Shown: piece after piece, positions 26,001 to 33,272 of the stretch | Position numbering within the stretch: position 1 is the first letter of the stretch | Layout: the number at the start of each line of letters is the position of its first letter | From: Candidatus Gastranaerophilales bacterium | Lineage (GTDB): Bacteria > Cyanobacteriota > Vampirovibrionia > Gastranaerophilales > Gastranaerophilaceae | Direction of reading: 5' to 3' | DNA length: 64,000 bases | Assembly (NCBI GenBank): GCA_910586855.1 | Contig: CAJUJH010000001.1 | Span: 372,001-436,000 of the forward strand | Notes under the pieces: generated by a model | Database searches by the model: none | Told to the model about the DNA's origin: nothing | Seen by the model: only the letters and a program-made list of their open reading frames with translations | Made by a program: the position numbers and the translations under genes

Positions 26001-26113
26001 GTTCTATTTTAAAAGTTGTAAAATATTCAAACAGATGTTTGCTTCAAATAGAGTTTGAAGAAACCGGGAAAAGACTTCTTGACCCAAAAATTGCTAAAAT
26101 TAAGCCTGTATAA
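23045..26113 (+). CDS. Degenerate HerA-like protein with acidic linker and Tudor-like end
   Basis: A 1022-aa protein not matching any family end to end. Residues 1-75 look like a HAS-barrel (DNFLAQIVEIYDDKF, AVIKLVYRIL). Residues 110-440 follow a HerA/FtsK-like ATPase plan: NENAVIIDFSNL-like strand at about 280. The place of the P-loop reads VAIDYTGNLN with no GKS or GKT, so ATP binding is doubtful. Residues about 450-900 are a long Glu/Ala/Lys low-complexity, acidic, probably disordered linker. The last ~55 residues (EGMRVSHEKYGAGSILKVVK, then LLDPKIAKIKPV) resemble the Tudor-like C-terminus of UvrD/PcrA, which contacts RNA polymerase. A role linking transcription and DNA maintenance is inference. 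Confidence 0.7.
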   Translation: MRVIQTKNDTIRLIFNPKTDGLCLSDFLIVRDGKDNFLAQIVEIYDDKFNQEENVAVIKLVYRILPDYQVVPYDNFTPSRECEIAKIKPEEIEKCLNIDKTTVPFGISTKNNRIVNVNLDFFNNNPVVFADKLDEVNCAFENIAQKLKSHKKVVAIDYTGNLNIKNSKRIKALEDFKLPLDYYSLDYIWEKALKKISLEAESELEDMFVELKKFVDSTEDKYIPFPRFIKVIEQQYKATPAAELKLLLTRLKRYWNEGLFSRSKKEFQTISKALQKENAVIIDFSNLKLEWHKEFLEFAVRQIRDYDSYLLLRLNENNSNPELINNLYLKNPKVTIIPSISYGFVKMPQVMEYARNYILYKTLNPRRDFGFANFQIAALNSSSFLIFGKDTMDFMFTLKNYIHDEEDLKKVEDKKIYIDLNLELEEMTSVELLEGNFDLKNVHIQNNQQKRLADEVAIDDILPGYEQNHQDRQNEAKNEAETITDDTAEQELQDVPLVDEEAQNSAEESEAETVESIETEAAEADVKDEDSEKEAIVAKDNENLDESETESEVNETLTENKQPDKEQEAKEAIPETSVAELIEASLKNDEEYIKGISKDEKKDEIPLNEDDLDYFVNPEAKTDEEDEVITSEMITEAVDAENLADAIEAQTKNAADEIKTIDTLKKNSKSDDEKVGSQDNALQETAKITLQEEIKEEPVKTETVSPVAEPEMIKESLPINNKEEQSVSAPAEQVHKEDAAEFKESAAPETEQESDTLENIKEEAHSVLEQESVQKALEADLPEGTIAKESAELKAENLPVETVPQGDKLPVEAKQNTQIQPAEPIEAAEQKEAETKQTPPAPAQSQAKKKNPDEAIIIVKEKPNLLIDDFSEPENKQQDEVKQEEGSRADDVIQDEDGISLKELAQKSIETRFDEVISEAKKPVSPNKKQLKINDNIAIDIDLIKTKDNSTQSALPIFNNNEEEQDTPEYDFQEGMRVSHEKYGAGSILKVVKYSNRCLLQIEFEETGKRLLDPKIAKIKPV

Positions 26114-26253
26114 TCTCTGATAAGATATTATACTAAGATGTAATAAAAGCTTGCAAAATCTGCTGAAAATAGCATGATATTATTTTATGTGCTCTAAATA
26201 AAATCCTTTATTATTCTGGTTTTATAATTTCAACGCTTAAAAAAGCTTAAAAA

Positions 26254-27159
26254 TTATTTGCTGCTCATTTCAATATATTGCACAGCCTCTTCAATAGTAT
26301 CAAAAACTCTTATTACATTATTTAAAAATACATAGTTTAAAGATTTTAAAACATCTTCAGAAGGTTTTACAATAATAAAAGTGCCGTTTCTTTGCGCTGT
26401 TGCCTTGTAAACATCGGCAAAAACCCCTGCATAGTTATCGGAAAATATCTTAACATATTCCATATTAAAGATAATATTTGGTTTTCCGGTTAAAACGTCA
26501 GTGTTTACTTCTTTTATGATGTTATCAATATAGGTTTTGTGGTTAATTTTATAAATTGATAAAACGCAGATGTTATCATTAATGTAATATTTTTGAAATT
26601 CTTCATTACTTGTTTTTGAAACAGAGTTTGAAATAAATTTCATAACCTTTTCATGCCAATCAGGCTGTTTTGGAATAAATTCATCTACACCTAATGTATA
26701 GCATTTTTGAACCATTTGCTTATCATCTGTGCCTGAAACAACAAGAGTTTTAAAATTTTTATTTTCTTCATTTTTCAGCCTGTTTGCTTCTTCTACGACA
26801 GAAAAACCGTCTGCAGCATCAGGCAGAAATAAATCTACGATTAAATAATCAAAGTGTTTTTTCTTAAATTCGGAAATTGCTTCTTCCTTATTTCTTGCAA
26901 CATAAACATTCATACCTATTTTTTTAAGCATTGAAGTTAATTGAAAGATTGATAATTCCATATCATCTACAATTAAAACGTTTAAGTTTTCAGCCGTAAA
27001 AAAGCTTAATGGATAATTAAAGAAATTTAATTTTCTCTCAATTGCGATTAATGCTTTTGAAACGGTGTTTTCATCCGCTAAATCAGGGTTTGCATCTATC
27101 CCTGAAATTTTAATCAAATTAAAAAGCTGTTCTTTAGTTAAAACAATTCCGTTTGTCAT
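26254..27159 (-). CDS. Response regulator with receiver and STAS-like domains
   Basis: A 301-aa signalling protein. After an N-terminal helical region of about 55 aa comes a receiver domain: NVLIVDDMELSIFQLTSMLK (acidic pair), LIVDLFLPDAADGF (phospho-acceptor Asp), VVSGTDDK and FIPKQPDW (conserved Lys). The C-terminal 110 residues read like a STAS anti-anti-sigma domain, with GKPNIIFNMEYVKIFSDNYA and VFDTIEEAVQYI. The ATG at 27159 is chosen; a longer open frame upstream has no start signal and overlaps the promoter of manB. No histidine kinase is adjacent. Likely controls a partner-switching module elsewhere. Confidence 0.85.
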   Translation of the reverse strand: MTNGIVLTKEQLFNLIKISGIDANPDLADENTVSKALIAIERKLNFFNYPLSFFTAENLNVLIVDDMELSIFQLTSMLKKIGMNVYVARNKEEAISEFKKKHFDYLIVDLFLPDAADGFSVVEEANRLKNEENKNFKTLVVSGTDDKQMVQKCYTLGVDEFIPKQPDWHEKVMKFISNSVSKTSNEEFQKYYINDNICVLSIYKINHKTYIDNIIKEVNTDVLTGKPNIIFNMEYVKIFSDNYAGVFADVYKATAQRNGTFIIVKPSEDVLKSLNYVFLNNVIRVFDTIEEAVQYIEMSSK

Positions 27160-27262
27160 ACATTTAATTATACAATATTTTTCAAAAAAACAAAACAAGA
27201 AAAATTGATGATATAATAGATTTGAACGATATGATTCTTTAAATAAAAGACGAGGGGCGAAG

Positions 27263-28762
27263 ATGGAAACAAAATTAAACACAAGCGCATTCGGCAAAAA
27301 CGATATTAGAGGTATTTTCCCATCCGGCGTTAATTCAGAAGTATTTTTTGCAGCAGCAATCGGATATGTAAGATGGGTAATAAATAATTTTAAAGAAAAA
27401 GGAACACCAAAACGTGCTGATGAACTTTGTTTCTGTGTATGTATGGATGCAAGACTGCATTCAAAAGAATTAAAAGATGCTGTTATAAAGGGTATCACAA
27501 GCTATGGTGCAAATGTTGTTGATATTGGCTTAGCCCCGACGCCGCTTGGATATTTCAGTGAATTTGCAAAAATCCCCGATGAGATTTTAAAAGGACGAAA
27601 GATAAACGGCGCCCTTATTATTACAGCCTCTCATAACCCTTCTGAATATAACGGTTTAAAGATGACATTCAATAAATCAAGCCTTACAGAAGCTGATATC
27701 AAAGAAGTAAAATTCGAAAGCGAAAAAGCATATGATATGATTCAGGAAAACAGGCTGCCATATCTTCAAAAAGGCTTTGTGGAAGAATTTAATTTGGTTG
27801 AAGTTTATCAAGAAAAGCTTTTGGATGGTTTTTCAAAATGTGCTTCAGGTTTAAAAATCGTTGTCGACAGTGCTAATGCTACGGGCGGCATTGTTGCCCC
27901 TAAAATATACAAGGACATGGGCGCTGAAGTTATCGAATTATATTCTGAACCCGACGGACACTTTCCAAATCACCACCCTAATCCTTCTGATGAATCCACT
28001 CTTGATGATATAAAACATGCAGTGCTTCAATATGAGGCTGATTTTGGTATAGCATTTGACGGTGATTCAGATAGAATTGGTGTTATAGATTCAAAAGGCA
28101 AAATGATTACAGGAGATAAGCTTCTTTTAATCTATGCTCTTGATTTAATCAATTCTCTTAAAGCAAGGGGCGAAAAACCCACTGTTGTATCAGAGGTTAA
28201 ATGCTCGCAGGTGCTCTATGATACGATTAATGAAAATGGCGGAAATGCTGTTATGTATAAAACGGGGCATGGGTATATAAAATCTAAGATGAAAGAAACC
28301 GGCGCACTTTTAGCGGGCGAGATGAGCGGGCATATCTTTTTTAAAGACAGATATTATGGTTTTGATGATGCGATATATGCCGGTATGCGCTTAATTGAGA
28401 TAGTTTCTAAGAATAAAAAACAAAATCAAAACTTTAGGGTTGAAGATTTGCTTGAACCATTTAGTAAAGTATTTATTTCAAAAGAAATCAGGCTAAAGTG
28501 CCCAAATGAATTGAAAAAAACCGTTCTTGAAGAACTAAAAAATCATATTAATGACACACTTTTTGATTCAAAAATTAAAGATATCGTAACACTTGACGGT
28601 ATGAGGATAATTTTTGAAGACGGTTTTGCACTTATAAGGCAATCAAATACAGAGCCTGTATTTACAATGCGTTTTGAAGCCAAGACAAAAGAAAAATGTA
28701 CCTGCTATCAAGATGCTCTTGTAAATATAACCGAAAAACTTGTGGAGAAATTTTCTGAATAA
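27263..28762 (+). CDS. manB: Phosphomannomutase/phosphoglucomutase
   Basis: Alpha-D-phosphohexomutase of 499 aa, converting mannose or glucose 6-phosphate to the 1-phosphate for nucleotide-sugar synthesis. The active-site serine is Ser123 in ITASHNPSEYNG. The metal loop is FDGDSDRIG near residue 265, the sugar-binding loop GEMSGHIFF near 353, and the phosphate-binding loop IRQSNTEPVFTMRFEA near 460. A GAGGGGCG site precedes the ATG. Product preference cannot be fixed from sequence; the symbol follows the family. It converges with the amidohydrolase, with stops 3 bp apart. Confidence 0.9.
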   Translation: METKLNTSAFGKNDIRGIFPSGVNSEVFFAAAIGYVRWVINNFKEKGTPKRADELCFCVCMDARLHSKELKDAVIKGITSYGANVVDIGLAPTPLGYFSEFAKIPDEILKGRKINGALIITASHNPSEYNGLKMTFNKSSLTEADIKEVKFESEKAYDMIQENRLPYLQKGFVEEFNLVEVYQEKLLDGFSKCASGLKIVVDSANATGGIVAPKIYKDMGAEVIELYSEPDGHFPNHHPNPSDESTLDDIKHAVLQYEADFGIAFDGDSDRIGVIDSKGKMITGDKLLLIYALDLINSLKARGEKPTVVSEVKCSQVLYDTINENGGNAVMYKTGHGYIKSKMKETGALLAGEMSGHIFFKDRYYGFDDAIYAGMRLIEIVSKNKKQNQNFRVEDLLEPFSKVFISKEIRLKCPNELKKTVLEELKNHINDTLFDSKIKDIVTLDGMRIIFEDGFALIRQSNTEPVFTMRFEAKTKEKCTCYQDALVNITEKLVEKFSE

Positions 28763-28765
28763 AAA

Positions 28766-29998
28766 TTATACACTTTTTATAAAAGCATCGATGTCCTGAT
28801 AACAGTTTATTTTTGCTGCAGGGCTTTGAATTTGTTTTGATAATACGGTTTTTTGCGCCGTATTTATCTGCTCATTATCATTTGCTTGTGCTTGCTTATC
28901 TTTTTTTATTTTTGAAAAAATAAAAGTCCCAATTCCGGCAAATGCAATAACAGCACCGGCTATTAATGCACCTGTTTTGGTTTTACTAGCTTTTTTTGTG
29001 ATGTCGCCAGAGTTTTCTTTTACATCTTCTGCAACCTTATTTAACCAGTTTTTTTTAAAAAATAATTCATCTGCATTATCATAAAATATTTTTTGAATAA
29101 TGCCATCAGCTTCGCTTCCAAATTCCTTTTTGATTGAAGTTTTTAAATTGCTTACAGTAGCTTCATAAGCCTCTTTTGGAGATATATTTCCTACAGGCTT
29201 ACCCCCATAACATCCAAGCGGTGCGTCTGTGCCAAACATTAACCTATCAAGGGCATTTTCTTTTTTTAATTCTTTTATAACACTTATAATATCTTGTGGT
29301 TTTTCGGACGGCAATCCATAGTTCCAATCAACCCATGAAACATCTGCATATAATTTAGCGTCACCTTTTTTGATTGATTGCAATAATACATCAATTGCTC
29401 TTTTGTGGTTATTTTCGCCGCCCGCACCTAAATGTGCCATTATAACAGGTGTATCAGGGTGTCTTTTTGCAAGCTCATAAATAGCTTCAGGGGAAGAATT
29501 ACCGTCTTGGCAGTGAAAAAGACAGGGTAGTCCTTTTTCTTTAGCTAAATCAAGATAACTGTCGTATTTTATATCACTCGCAATTAATGGTAAACCTTCG
29601 GGGTGAAATTTTAAACCTATAAATTTACCTTCGTTTAAATCTAATAAACCCCTAATGATTCTAGAATTACCATTAGTTTTTCCGGGCTGACAAACGGCAA
29701 GAGGGTAAAGCTTTGGATTCTCTTTACAGATATTCAGCATTTCAATATTGCCGTCTGTTTCATTCAAAAAGCCGTTGCCATCTATGCAGCTTAAGCTTGA
29801 AACAAGCATTTTGTCAACAGTATCGGTCTGTTTTACACCATCAATATTTACATTTAACGGTTCTTTGATAAAAACATCCAGCATATCTGCGTCATAATTA
29901 GCATTGCACCATTTTCCTGTATGCACATGGGAATCTATTATATTACCCTGAAATGACAAAGGATTTATATATCTTATATTAGTATTGGCTAATTTCAT
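28766..29998 (-). CDS. Amidohydrolase-2 family protein with C-terminal membrane anchor
   Basis: A metal-dependent hydrolase-like TIM barrel of about 410 aa. IIDSHVHTGKW near residue 22 gives the HxH pair; VIMAHLGAGGENN near 190 and LMFGTDAPLGCYGG near 253 supply the distal His and Asp. Residues about 345-365 (GALIAGAVIAFAGIGTFIFS) form one membrane helix, followed by a charged tail, an unusual addition for this family. The N-terminus carries NPLSFQG, another F-x-G motif. The ATG at 29998 has GGAG 9 nt upstream; a TTG one codon earlier is less likely. It overlaps the upstream 661-aa gene by about 20 bp. Substrate unknown. Confidence 0.8.
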   Translation of the reverse strand: MKLANTNIRYINPLSFQGNIIDSHVHTGKWCNANYDADMLDVFIKEPLNVNIDGVKQTDTVDKMLVSSLSCIDGNGFLNETDGNIEMLNICKENPKLYPLAVCQPGKTNGNSRIIRGLLDLNEGKFIGLKFHPEGLPLIASDIKYDSYLDLAKEKGLPCLFHCQDGNSSPEAIYELAKRHPDTPVIMAHLGAGGENNHKRAIDVLLQSIKKGDAKLYADVSWVDWNYGLPSEKPQDIISVIKELKKENALDRLMFGTDAPLGCYGGKPVGNISPKEAYEATVSNLKTSIKKEFGSEADGIIQKIFYDNADELFFKKNWLNKVAEDVKENSGDITKKASKTKTGALIAGAVIAFAGIGTFIFSKIKKDKQAQANDNEQINTAQKTVLSKQIQSPAAKINCYQDIDAFIKSV

Positions 29999-31964
29999 CA
30001 AAAATATCTCCTAATCCTTGAACACCGCAAGACCTTCTTTCGATAACCTTAGACCCCCTGCTTGTACATTTTTCTATTTCTTTTATAACCTGAGAACAAA
30101 CTTCCCAATCATACTTTTTTTGTTTATCATAACATAGTTCGCCAACTTTTTTAAACGTTTCTTTTAATGTTTTTAGAGTGCGTGTGTAATTATAGTGGCA
30201 CTGTGTCAAATATTCATTCTTTTTTGCTTGGTCTGCAGGTTTGTTTGTAAATACTTGTCTTAAAAAGCTTCCCCTATATTTCCTGCTCTCAGTAACAAAA
30301 TGTCTGTGCAGTTTGTCATATTCTTTTTCGCCATCTTTTATCACTCGTAAAATATCTGTGTCTATTGATGAATATTTTTCATAAAGCCAACGGCAAGTTA
30401 TATCTATTGCTTGATTATAGCAACCAAGAGCATAATCTTTCTTACCATATTGATTATGTAAATCACCAAGTTTAATATATGGCGTTACATCATTGAGTCC
30501 AAATTGTTTGCTGACTTCTATTGCATAATTATAGTGACCTTCTGCTTCTTTGTAATTGTAGTTTTCTTTGATTCTTCCTTGCTCAAGATGCTCTTCAATT
30601 ACGCTCATGGCATGACCTGGATTTAATATAAAATCACGGCTTTGGTGCGATTGTCTTTCAATATCTTCATCTATTGCATTAAACACTGCAAAACAACTGC
30701 CCCACATTGACATTACACTTGGTCTATCACTGCCTTCGCAATTACAATTTGGAAATGTTATTTCATCATTAGAGTTTTTATCAAAAAATAATTGCAATGA
30801 AGAATCAACAAATTTACCCTTTAGTTCTAATTTTTGGCTTCTGATTTCATCAGATGTGAATACATCATTTATATTAAATAATTTGTTTGAAAATTCTCTT
30901 TTTGCGCTTGATGGCGTACTTTTAAGTAATTGTTTAAATCTTTTTACATCTGATTGTGTTGCAAGACAATTGCTAGATTTTTTCCCTACAAATTTTAAAA
31001 GGTCTGCAATTTCATCATTTGCTAAAAATTCATTATATGGATATTCCACCGTTTGTTTATCAGTATAGCTGTATCCTTTTACCCTTCCAGAACTATCCCT
31101 TACAGGATAAAAATTATATACACCTCTTGCTCCGTCTGTAATGGTAGTGTCATAAGCTGAATACAAATAATCCCTGTTATTAGGGTCTTTTAGGTTTACA
31201 ATGTGTGCATTGGATAAATTGAGTAAATTAAAATCATACCAACCTTGCTTTTTTATATAGCTACTCATATCCCGTACTGCTTCATTGACATCTTTTCCGG
31301 TGGATATATAATGCTGTAGTTCAGCTTTTTTATTTTGCTGTTTAGAAATATATTTTAAACCTTGATATTCAGCGTGTCCTGCTGGTATATATACTTGAAA
31401 TCCCCTATTTGTAAGTCTATTTATTTCTTGTATTGCTTTATATGTCCATTCTATACCTTGTTTGTTTGGGTCGAGATAATTGATATATCTTCTGTATTTG
31501 TCTGGTTGTTCTGATAGCGTTTTTAAAAAATTTAGTATTTTTTGCCTGTGTGCCCCAATATTACTTGGGGTTAACTTTATTTTTTCCCCCATAACCTGCT
31601 CATATTGGTCTTGCAAGTTTTGTAATGATACTGTACATAAACCAGGTATGGCAACATATTCTGCTGAACCTCCAAAAGAATCTATATCTTTTAACCTGTA
31701 GTACAAACTTTTTATTTGCTTGTCATTGGGGCTATGCGGATTTGTTTCTACATCATGCATTATAATATCAAAATCATCATTTATGGCTTCTGCAAAATGT
31801 TCCATATTATCTGCATGTGCACCTCCATCAAAAACATGGACATTGTATCCTAAAAATGCAAGATTATTGGGATAAATACTTAATAGCATTGCTGTATTTT
31901 GTGATGATGGAATTTGCGATTGACCTTGTTTTTTTTGTTCTATATAAATTTGTATTATTGGCAT
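29979..31964 (-). CDS. Hypothetical 661-aa protein with TPR-like C-terminus
   Basis: Not recognised. The N-terminal 300 residues are an alpha/beta region with FLGYNVHVFDGGAHADNMEH, IIMHDVETNPHSPND, and VYIPAGHAEYQGLKYISKQQ. Several His and Asp residues here could bind metal. Residues 455-530 look like tetratricopeptide repeats (YKEAEGHYNYAIEVSKQFGL, LGDLHNQYGKKDYALGCYNQ). No signal peptide. The ribosome binding site is weak, so the true start may differ. It is co-transcribed with the downstream amidohydrolase (overlapping ends), and a joint enzymatic role is possible. Confidence 0.65.
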   Translation of the reverse strand: MPIIQIYIEQKKQGQSQIPSSQNTAMLLSIYPNNLAFLGYNVHVFDGGAHADNMEHFAEAINDDFDIIMHDVETNPHSPNDKQIKSLYYRLKDIDSFGGSAEYVAIPGLCTVSLQNLQDQYEQVMGEKIKLTPSNIGAHRQKILNFLKTLSEQPDKYRRYINYLDPNKQGIEWTYKAIQEINRLTNRGFQVYIPAGHAEYQGLKYISKQQNKKAELQHYISTGKDVNEAVRDMSSYIKKQGWYDFNLLNLSNAHIVNLKDPNNRDYLYSAYDTTITDGARGVYNFYPVRDSSGRVKGYSYTDKQTVEYPYNEFLANDEIADLLKFVGKKSSNCLATQSDVKRFKQLLKSTPSSAKREFSNKLFNINDVFTSDEIRSQKLELKGKFVDSSLQLFFDKNSNDEITFPNCNCEGSDRPSVMSMWGSCFAVFNAIDEDIERQSHQSRDFILNPGHAMSVIEEHLEQGRIKENYNYKEAEGHYNYAIEVSKQFGLNDVTPYIKLGDLHNQYGKKDYALGCYNQAIDITCRWLYEKYSSIDTDILRVIKDGEKEYDKLHRHFVTESRKYRGSFLRQVFTNKPADQAKKNEYLTQCHYNYTRTLKTLKETFKKVGELCYDKQKKYDWEVCSQVIKEIEKCTSRGSKVIERRSCGVQGLGDIFDEISQY

Positions 31965-32162
31965 TTCTAGTAATTGCCAAGATTTTCATAGTTTCAACCT
32001 TTCTTTTTAACATTAAAACACGAAAAAGATTTTTTTTGCTTTATTTCATTGTACTAGTTGTGCTTATTTTGGCGTATTTTGTTTTATTCTCCAAAAGTGC
32101 AATAAAATTTATTATACTTAATTCTGGTAATTTAAGAGAATTTTGTTGCTATAATGGTTTCT

Positions 32163-33164
32163 ATGAAAAAAGGAAACTTTAAAAATTTAATATTATCAAC
32201 GTTTTTGCTCATTTTGCTATGCGCAAACTCTTCTTTTGCAAAAGAAACTGTTAATTTGCCCTTAGGTGAACAGATATCCAAGATTGAATCATCGGTTTTA
32301 GGATTAAACTATACAAGCGATACTGATGAAAAACGTCTTAAAAGAATTGAAGATGAGGTTTTTGGGGAAAGCTACAGTACATCCAAAATGTCTCTTCAAA
32401 CAAGGATTGATAAATTAAATTCTGCCTTGGGCTTGGAAACTTTGGCAGAAGCTAAAGCACCTGTTTCAGAGCTTTATAAGGATGAAGCAGACGGTATAAA
32501 CTATCCTGCTGTTGATATGCTTGAAATGCAGTTATTTGGCAAAAACTATAAAGATGAAAATATCTACAAAAGGCTTGAACGACTTGAAGAAAAAACATTT
32601 GGTTCTGCTAAAAAAGGTGATTTAGCTCAAAGAACCGATGCTCTTAAAGCTAAAATTTCAATGATGAAGCCTTCTTCTACTCTTCCAAGTTATCAAACAG
32701 GGGAATACTTCAGGCAAACAAGCCCAAAAGACTATCAACAAAACTATTCTTACGGGCAATATCCTGAAAATAGTGCAGCAGGCGAAGATGATGTTATAGC
32801 TAAAGCTCGCAAGGACGCCCAAAATAGGGGAAGAAACGGCGGAAATCAAGGTTATTCCTACGATTATAACTACGGCTACGGCGGTTCTGATGCTTCATTG
32901 CAAATTGCAGGGCTTGAAAATTCGCTTTTCGGGCAGACATACTCTTATGACCCGATGGCTGTGCGTTTAAACCGTCTTGAGCGCAGGATTTTTCAAAGAG
33001 ATTTTGCCTCAGATGATGACTATTCAAGGATAGAAAGACTTCAAGCCGCATCAAACGCTAAAAAGACTGCAAAATACTATGATAACAATAAGTTCCAAAA
33101 ATTCGCCGCAACCGGCATGCAGCTTGGCACCTTTGTTTTGATGATTCTTGCACTGTTGTTGTAA
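32163..33164 (+). CDS. Exported repeat protein with C-terminal membrane helix
   Basis: A 333-aa envelope protein not assigned to a named family. Residues 1-26 are a signal peptide (MKKGNFKNLILSTFLLILLC...). Three repeats of about 45 aa follow at roughly 38-89, 120-165 and 248-295, with the pattern LE..LFG..Y....i..RL.RLE...FG. A Tyr/Gly/Asn-rich stretch lies at 175-245. The last ~20 residues are hydrophobic (LGTFVLMILALLL). ATG 32163 is preferred over 32154 because it gives the classic MKK start. A TATAAT at 32150-32155 would place the transcript start at the ATG, so it may be leaderless. Similar repeats occur in cyanobacterial-lineage envelope proteins. Confidence 0.75.
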   Translation: MKKGNFKNLILSTFLLILLCANSSFAKETVNLPLGEQISKIESSVLGLNYTSDTDEKRLKRIEDEVFGESYSTSKMSLQTRIDKLNSALGLETLAEAKAPVSELYKDEADGINYPAVDMLEMQLFGKNYKDENIYKRLERLEEKTFGSAKKGDLAQRTDALKAKISMMKPSSTLPSYQTGEYFRQTSPKDYQQNYSYGQYPENSAAGEDDVIAKARKDAQNRGRNGGNQGYSYDYNYGYGGSDASLQIAGLENSLFGQTYSYDPMAVRLNRLERRIFQRDFASDDDYSRIERLQAASNAKKTAKYYDNNKFQKFAATGMQLGTFVLMILALLL

Positions 33165-33235
33165 AATATTTTTGCAAAAGAGAAAACGTATAAGTGGAGT
33201 GCAATTCGTTGCACCAACCCGAAAACACTGAAAAA

Positions 33236-33265
33236 TCAAGGGCTAATAGAAATATCAGCCCTTGA
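33236..33265. terminator. Bidirectional terminator between convergent genes
   Basis: TCAAGGGCT (33236-33244) and AGCCCTTGA (33257-33265) form a perfect stem with a 12-nt loop. AATTTTTCTATTT follows on the plus strand and TTTTTCAG on the minus strand. It separates the exported repeat protein gene from clpB. Confidence 0.85.
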
Positions 33266-33272
33266 AATTTTT

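Noticed and set aside
27160..27498. Extended N-terminus of the REC-STAS regulator
   Set aside because: The extra 113 codons overlap the start of the oppositely oriented manB, have no ribosome binding site, and read as antisense of it.
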